A stretch of 11,415 bases of DNA from Alphaproteobacteria bacterium (lineage in GTDB: Bacteria; Pseudomonadota; Alphaproteobacteria; Micavibrionales; UBA2020). Of the stretch, positions 7,730 to 11,415 are shown in pieces. Position 1 is the first letter of the stretch. Each line of letters starts with the position of its first letter. A program made the translations under genes and the position numbers. The notes beneath the pieces are model-generated. The model was given only the letters and a program-made list of their open reading frames with translations. It searched no databases and was not told the DNA's origin. The stretch spans positions 1 to 11,415 of the forward strand of contig JADYYV010000115.1 in the NCBI GenBank assembly GCA_020853455.1. Direction: 5' to 3'.

Positions 7730-8479
7730 TTATGTAGGCTGACCGGGCTGGCCCGGGCCGTTTTGCGTGGCAGCGGCGGAGACCAGCGGCTTCAGTTTCG
7801 CCTTGGTCTGCGTGCTGCCCTGCGCCATCACCTGGTTTTGCAACCCTGTGTCCAGCGTCTTGAACTTGTCCTTGAACTGGTCCATGTCGGAAAGCGTGCC
7901 GGAAATGATCGCATCGGTATGCGGCTTTTCTTTTTCCGCCTGAACGCTGGTATGCGCTTCGTAAATCGTGCCGAGGCCGAAACCGCGCAGCAGCGATTTG
8001 TCCTGCTTCAGCAGCGTGGGCAGGTGCGCCATCGACATTTTCAACAGGTTCAGTTCTTCGACGAAATCGCGGCTGTTCGCCTCCGATCCGTTTTTCATGC
8101 CTTTGCGTTTGCCGGCCCATGCCGCATTCACGACGGCGTATTTCGACTTGATCACGTTGCGGTCCAGTTTATGGCCCATCGCGTCGGTCGTGGACAGCAT
8201 CTGCTGCAACGTCTGCGTGCCTTTTTTGCGGCGCGGCCCGCCGCCTGCGAACATGGAGCCCGAGGCGCTTTCCTGTTTCGGCGTATCGTCGGAACGCAGG
8301 CTGGTCATCGCGCCCATGAAATCGTTGGAGCGCTCTGCGCCTTTCATCATCGTCATGGCGCTTGTGAAGCTGCTCATGCTGTGTTTCACCGCGCCGTCGA
8401 TCGCGCCGTTGATGGCTGCGTCTTTCTGCTGCAGGTCTTCGGGTTTGGTCTGCTGGTTGCCAACGCCTAAATCCGACAT
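7730..8479 (-). CDS. Hypothetical protein, soluble, low-complexity ends
   Basis: I do not recognise this 249-residue protein. It has no signal peptide, no membrane segment and no catalytic motif. Residues 1-70 are polar and rich in Met, Ser, Ala and Gln. A glycine-basic patch GGGPRRKKG lies at 79-87. A probably helical central region (90-215) includes LNLLKMSMAHLPTLLKQD (143-160) and a Lys/Asp-rich segment (197-210). The last residues form a Gly-Pro-Gln tail encoded by a GC-rich hairpin. It looks genuine: AAAGGA (8488-8493) lies eight bases before the ATG, codon use resembles the neighbours, and it is open for 750 bases. It is downstream of, and on the same strand as, the next orphan (8695-9288), separated by 215 bases that include a perfect palindrome. 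It may be a lineage-restricted structural, regulatory or secreted-effector-like protein; the sequence does not decide. Confidence 0.75.
   Translation of the reverse strand: MSDLGVGNQQTKPEDLQQKDAAINGAIDGAVKHSMSSFTSAMTMMKGAERSNDFMGAMTSLRSDDTPKQESASGSMFAGGGPRRKKGTQTLQQMLSTTDAMGHKLDRNVIKSKYAVVNAAWAGKRKGMKNGSEANSRDFVEELNLLKMSMAHLPTLLKQDKSLLRGFGLGTIYEAHTSVQAEKEKPHTDAIISGTLSDMDQFKDKFKTLDTGLQNQVMAQGSTQTKAKLKPLVSAAATQNGPGQPGQPT
7743..7764 (+). terminator. Possible terminator of psd-pssA, inside the opposing orphan gene
   Basis: About 33 bases after the pssA stop is the perfect inverted repeat CCGGGC-TG-GCCCGG (7743-7756), followed by GCCG and TTTT (7761-7764). In RNA it gives a 5-bp GC stem with a 4-base loop. 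The four-base gap before a short T-run makes it a weak candidate. It encodes the Gly-Pro-Gln tail of the orphan on the minus strand. Confidence 0.33.
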
Positions 8480-8694
8480 GCTCTTTTTCCTTTGTTAAGC
8501 CGTTAAAATCTAACGCCTTTTGATGTTCTTTTAGTGTAGCACTAATATACTGCGGATTGCTTAATTTATGACTAATAACCCGGCTAACCTATTGACTGAA
8601 CAGGGGTAATTTACTGGTCATAACATCGCCAAAATCACGCCGTGTACCGCGAATCCGTTAAAAAACGATTCTTATATAGAGTGGTTCCAAGGGG
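8480..8694 (-). promoter_or_regulatory. 215-base AT-rich region upstream of the 249-residue orphan, with putative operator palindrome
   Basis: No gene or RNA gene is recognisable here. The main feature is a perfect palindrome, TTAGTG-TAG-CACTAA (8531-8545), centred about 59 bases before the orphan's start codon. On the minus strand it directly follows and partly overlaps TATATT, a possible -10. An operator controlling this gene is plausible. Near the other end, an imperfect inverted repeat GAATCCGTT / AACGATTC (8651-8671) with loop AAAA and one bulged C lies just past the stop of the 197-residue orphan. It has no following T-run on that strand. Confidence 0.4.
8531..8545. repeat. Perfect 15-base palindrome, putative transcription-factor operator
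   Basis: TTAGTG and CACTAA are exact reverse complements separated by TAG. Position and symmetry fit a dimeric repressor or activator site. I noticed no second copy in the other intergenic regions of this window, so the regulator and any regulon are unknown. Confidence 0.4.
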
Positions 8695-9288
8695 CTACAG
8701 CTTGGGCGCGGATGACGGTTTTTTCAGCGCGTTCGGGTGCATGCGCAGGAATTGTTCGCCATCCTCATGCCCCTGCCCCAGCGATTTTTCAAGGCGGAGC
8801 AGCGAATTGAACTGGCGTTCGCGCGCATAGCGCAGGCGACCCAGTTCCGTCAGCAGTTGCAGCGGAATTTTGCCGAGCGACATCAGCGCCGCAATCGTTG
8901 TCTTGGCGGCCGACTGTTTCGGCGCGGATGCAAACTTGCTTTGCGCCGCGGGCACCGCGTCATTCGCCGCGACCTTCATGCTGCGGCGTTTATCCATGTA
9001 GCTTTGCGGCATCAGCGATTGCGATGCACCGCCTTGTTTTCCCAATGAAACCGTAGGCTGGCCGGGGAAGAAGGCAGATACGCGCGCGCCCGCGAATTTA
9101 GATTTCGCGTTGCGGGATGCGGGCGTCATGAAAGAAGAAACGGCGGCAGGCGTTGTCGCGTTCGCGCGCGGCGCGGGCATGGCATTATTCACATCGTCTT
9201 CGATGTCGTGTTCAAGGTCATGCTCCAGCTGGTCGAGGTCGCTGAGCGTGGATTCTTCTTCGATCTTGCCAAGGCGGTTGAGCTGCAT
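8695..9288 (-). CDS. Hypothetical protein with acidic N-terminus and helical C-terminus
   Basis: I do not recognise this 197-residue protein. It has no signal peptide or membrane segment. Residues 9-33 are strongly acidic and helix-like (EEESTL... LEHDLEHDIEDD). Residues 37-130 are Ala/Ser/Pro/Lys-rich and probably disordered. They hold a short internal repeat, AKSKFAGA (61-68) and AQSKFASA (115-122), and a basic MDKRRSMK (98-105). Residues 131-183 look like one or two amphipathic helices (LLTELGRLRYARERQFNSLLRLEKSL). The start at 9288 is supported by GGAG (minus strand, 9295-9298) six bases upstream. It lies 70 bases after comM on the same strand with no clear terminator between, so read-through from comM is possible. 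The acidic-disordered-helical layout suggests a scaffold or binding partner, but that is only inference. Confidence 0.72.
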   Translation of the reverse strand: MQLNRLGKIEEESTLSDLDQLEHDLEHDIEDDVNNAMPAPRANATTPAAVSSFMTPASRNAKSKFAGARVSAFFPGQPTVSLGKQGGASQSLMPQSYMDKRRSMKVAANDAVPAAQSKFASAPKQSAAKTTIAALMSLGKIPLQLLTELGRLRYARERQFNSLLRLEKSLGQGHEDGEQFLRMHPNALKKPSSAPKL

Positions 9289-9358
9289 ATCCGACTCCGG
9301 AAAAATGGACAGGAAAACAGTCTATCGCCGCTTTTGGAAATGGGGAAGCAAAGAATGG

Positions 9359-10891
9359 TTAAGCCGCCCGCGCGGCATCCTGCCGCAGCCGGCGGTAACT
9401 GAGCGCCTCGGCGATATGGGTCGCATGTATCTGTTCCGCAAGCGAAAGATCGGCAATCGTGCGGGCCACGCGCAGCACGCGGTGATAGCCGCGCGCCGAA
9501 AGTTTCATCTTTTCGGCCGCTTCGGTCAGCAGTTTTTGCGCTGCCGCCTCGAGCGGCGCGATGCGCGTTAATATATCGCCATCGGCATCGGCATTGGTCA
9601 GCAGATGCGCGGGTGCGCCCATGCCGCGCAGCCGGTCGGACTGTATTTGGCGCGCGCGGTCAACGCGCAGCGCAACCGTCGCCGAATTTTCGCGCGGCGG
9701 CGGCAGCGATAAATCGGACGCCTTCACCGCCGGCACATCGATATGGATGTCGATGCGGTCGAACACGGGTCCCGAAATTTTCGCCTGATAATCGGCGACG
9801 CATTTGGGCGCCTTGCCGCAGGCAAAGGCCGGATCGGCGACATGGCCGCAACGGCACGGGTTCATGGCGGCGACCAGCTGGAATTTGGCAGGAAACGTCA
9901 CATGGTAATTCGCGCGGCTGACCAGCGCGCGGCGGGTTTCGAGCGGCTGGCGCAGCGCCTCCAAAGCCTGACGCTGGAATTCGGGCAATTCGTCGAGGAA
10001 CAACACGCCGTGATGCGCCAGCGAGATTTCGCCGGGCTTGGCGCGCATGCCGCCGCCGATGATCGCGGGCGTCGATGCGGTATGGTGCGGGTCGCGGAAG
10101 GGGCGCGTTTGAATCAAGCGCCCGCCCTCCAGCTGTCCTGCGATCGAATGGATCATCGACACTTCCAGCGCTTCGGCGGGCGAGAGCGGCGGCAGGATGC
10201 CGGGCAGCCGCGCCGCCAGCATGGATTTGCCGGAGCCGGGCGGGCCCATCATCAAAAGGTTGTGACCGCCGGCGGCGGCAATCTCCAGCGCGCGCTTGGC
10301 GCTTTCCTGTCCCTTCACATCGGCAAGGTCGAGGCGCTGCGCATTGTCATTCGCCATCACCGCCTGCGGGCGCGATAAAACTTGCGTGCCTTTCATGTGA
10401 TTGAGCAGCGCGACAAGGTTTGCAGGCGCGAGGACTTCGAGGTCGCCCGCCCAGACCGCTTCGCCGCCGCAGGCTTCGGGGCAGATCATGCCGCGTTCAT
10501 TCGCGGAAGCCGAAATCGCGGCAGGCAGCACGCCCGCAACCGCGCGGATCGAGCCATCGAGCGACAATTCGCCCAGCACCGTGTAATGCGACAATTCTTC
10601 GCCGGGGAAAACGCCCATCGCGGCCAGCACGCCCAGCGCGATCGGCAAATCGAAATGGCTGCCTTCCTTCAACACATCGGCGGGAGCAAGGTTGACGGTC
10701 ACGCGCTTCGACGGAATGGAAAGGCCGATGGCATGGATGGCGGCGCGTACACGCTCGCGGCTTTCGCCGACCGCTTTATCCGGCAACCCGACGATATTGA
10801 ATTGCGGCAGGCCCGGCGAAATCTGCACCTCGACATCAATGTCGAGGACTTCCACGCCCTGAAAGGCGACTGTGCCGACGCGCTGAACCAC
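9359..10891 (-). CDS. comM: YifB/ComM-family Mg-chelatase-like AAA+ ATPase
   Basis: AAA+ ATPase of the ComM group. In naturally transformable bacteria ComM is a hexameric helicase that promotes branch migration when incoming DNA integrates. It is widespread and its role outside competence is unclear. The 510-residue form has an N-terminal Lon-protease-like domain (ChlI type, about 1-180, with GLPDKAVGESRERVR). The Mg-chelatase ATPase domain has Walker A GPPGSGKS (216-223) and Walker B GVLFLDELPEF (295-305), and a four-Cys cluster (C346, C348, C358, C363) that may bind metal. SGPVFDRIDIHIDVP (373-387) follows, then the C-terminal domain ending in YHRVLRVARTIADL. I chose GTG at 10891 because VVQRVGTVAFQG matches the usual family start. 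The frame extends to an ATG at 10966, but the added 25 residues match nothing and sit next to promoter-like AT-rich DNA. The GTG has only a weak ribosome binding site. Confidence 0.94.
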   Translation of the reverse strand: MVQRVGTVAFQGVEVLDIDVEVQISPGLPQFNIVGLPDKAVGESRERVRAAIHAIGLSIPSKRVTVNLAPADVLKEGSHFDLPIALGVLAAMGVFPGEELSHYTVLGELSLDGSIRAVAGVLPAAISASANERGMICPEACGGEAVWAGDLEVLAPANLVALLNHMKGTQVLSRPQAVMANDNAQRLDLADVKGQESAKRALEIAAAGGHNLLMMGPPGSGKSMLAARLPGILPPLSPAEALEVSMIHSIAGQLEGGRLIQTRPFRDPHHTASTPAIIGGGMRAKPGEISLAHHGVLFLDELPEFQRQALEALRQPLETRRALVSRANYHVTFPAKFQLVAAMNPCRCGHVADPAFACGKAPKCVADYQAKISGPVFDRIDIHIDVPAVKASDLSLPPPRENSATVALRVDRARQIQSDRLRGMGAPAHLLTNADADGDILTRIAPLEAAAQKLLTEAAEKMKLSARGYHRVLRVARTIADLSLAEQIHATHIAEALSYRRLRQDAARAA

Positions 10892-11049
10892 AATTCTTAC
10901 TCGCTTTACGAAAACCTGATTCTTTGTACCTGAAATGTTCCCCTTCGTAAAGACGTGAAGCCTCATTTATTCATATAATATATACAGATGTAACCCCACG
11001 CCCCGCGTTGGCGAATAGCTATACTGGAGACCTTGAAGGAGTTTTTCCC
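10892..11049. promoter_or_regulatory. Divergent promoter region between comM and the thioredoxin-like gene
   Basis: The 158-base spacer contains a very AT-rich block (10966-10989, including TATAAT at 10974-10979 on the plus strand and TATATT on the minus strand) that could serve comM, the plus-strand gene or both. TATACT at 11020-11025 is a second -10-like hexamer for the plus strand, with no good -35 partner. AAGGAG (11036-11041), eight bases before the ATG at 11050, is a strong Shine-Dalgarno that fixes that start. No RNA gene is visible. Confidence 0.45.
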
Positions 11050-11415
11050 ATGCCCCGCATCCTGTTTGCCCTGCTGACCGTCCTGTTCCTGCTGCCAAGC
11101 CCTGCGCAGGCGGCATCGAAGGGGTATGAAATTTTGTTCGATGCGATAAACGAATGGCTGAACAGCAGCCGCGCGCTGACATCGGAGGACGCATCTGGCC
11201 GCATGGTGCTGCTGGATTTCTGGACCTATGGCTGCATCAACTGCATGCAGATCGTGCCCGACCTGAAAAAGCTGGAAAAGGAATTCGGCGACAAGCTGCT
11301 GGTGGTGGGCGTGCATTCCGCCAAATTCAGCGGTGAGAAAGGCAGCGAACGCATTTTGTCGGCCGCAAAAAGATTTGGCCTTGAACATCCTGTCATCAAC
11401 GATTCAAATTTCGAC
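11050..11415 (+). CDS. Exported thioredoxin-fold protein, NHLRC2-like; 3' end outside window
   Basis: The first 122 residues are visible and the frame is open to the last base. Residues 1-21 form a classic signal peptide: a basic start, a hydrophobic core FALLTVLFLLP and the cleavage site AQA before Ala22. A thioredoxin-like domain follows, with LLDFWTYGCINCMQIVPDL (54-72) and the redox pair CINC (C62, C65). VVGVHSAKFSGEKGSE and HPVINDSNFD come next. This string closely resembles the thioredoxin part of NHLRC2 and related bacterial thioredoxin/NHL-repeat proteins, which continue into an NHL beta-propeller. I infer the rest is such a propeller, but it is not in view. The likely role is a periplasmic thiol-disulfide oxidoreductase. 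A shorter TlpA/ResA-like protein is the main alternative. The start is supported by AAGGAG at 11036-11041. Confidence 0.88.
   Translation, partial: MPRILFALLTVLFLLPSPAQAASKGYEILFDAINEWLNSSRALTSEDASGRMVLLDFWTYGCINCMQIVPDLKKLEKEFGDKLLVVGVHSAKFSGEKGSERILSAAKRFGLEHPVINDSNFD

Noticed and set aside
7763..8470. 235-codon plus-strand frame opposite the 249-residue orphan
   Set aside because: Considered seriously because the minus-strand gene is an orphan, but this frame is Arg/Phe/Val/His-rich, while the minus frame has a good ribosome binding site and a normal composition.
8651..8671. Imperfect hairpin after the 197-residue orphan, considered as a terminator
   Set aside because: The stem is short and AT-rich with a bulge, and no T-run follows on the minus strand; reported only as part of the intergenic region.
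8642..8830. 62-codon plus-strand frame at the 3' end of the orphan gene
   Set aside because: It overlaps the orphan antisense, has no ribosome binding site and shows no recognisable content.
1..11415. CRISPR arrays, tRNA or rRNA genes, insertion sequences, attachment sites
   Set aside because: No spaced direct repeats, cloverleaf-like segments, transposase motifs or terminal inverted repeats were seen in reading the sequence; genes are contiguous and housekeeping in type.

Overview
The window reads as a stretch of chromosome from a GC-rich alphaproteobacterium. The reasons are the topA-rnr pair, the psd-pssA phospholipid pair, and a YifB/ComM protein whose N-terminus follows the alphaproteobacterial pattern (VQRVGTVAFQG...). 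I cannot fix the order or genus. Nothing here looks like a phage, a transposon, a CRISPR array, an rRNA or a tRNA. Most of the region is housekeeping.

Layout. (1) 1-4142, plus strand: the 3' two thirds of topA (DNA topoisomerase I, cut by the window start), with rnr (RNase R) beginning inside the topA stop codon. (2) 4143-5970, minus strand: a LOG-family nucleotide phosphoribohydrolase (5389-5970), then a coiled-coil GGDEF diguanylate cyclase (4143-5273) whose stop codon abuts that of rnr. (3) 6116-7710, plus strand: psd and pssA, which convert CDP-diacylglycerol plus serine to phosphatidylserine and then to phosphatidylethanolamine. (4) 7730-10891, minus strand: comM/yifB (9359-10891), then two proteins I do not recognise (8695-9288 and 7730-8479). 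(5) 11050 to the end, plus strand: the start of an exported thioredoxin-fold protein resembling the thioredoxin part of NHLRC2, cut by the window end.

The operons are packed tightly. At both convergent junctions (rnr/GGDEF and pssA/orphan) there is almost no intergenic DNA, and hairpin plus T-run signals lie inside the coding sequence of the opposing gene. The only intergenic stretches over 100 bases are 5274-5388, 5971-6115, 8480-8694 and 10892-11049. All are AT-rich and probably carry promoters. The one at 8480-8694 contains a perfect 15-base palindrome (TTAGTG-TAG-CACTAA) that looks like an operator.

I found no clear new biological system. The least explained part is the orphan pair at 7730-9288 with its palindrome. 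Lesser points are a cyclase with a degenerate inhibitory site, the terminators embedded in coding sequence, and the exported NHLRC2-like thioredoxin.
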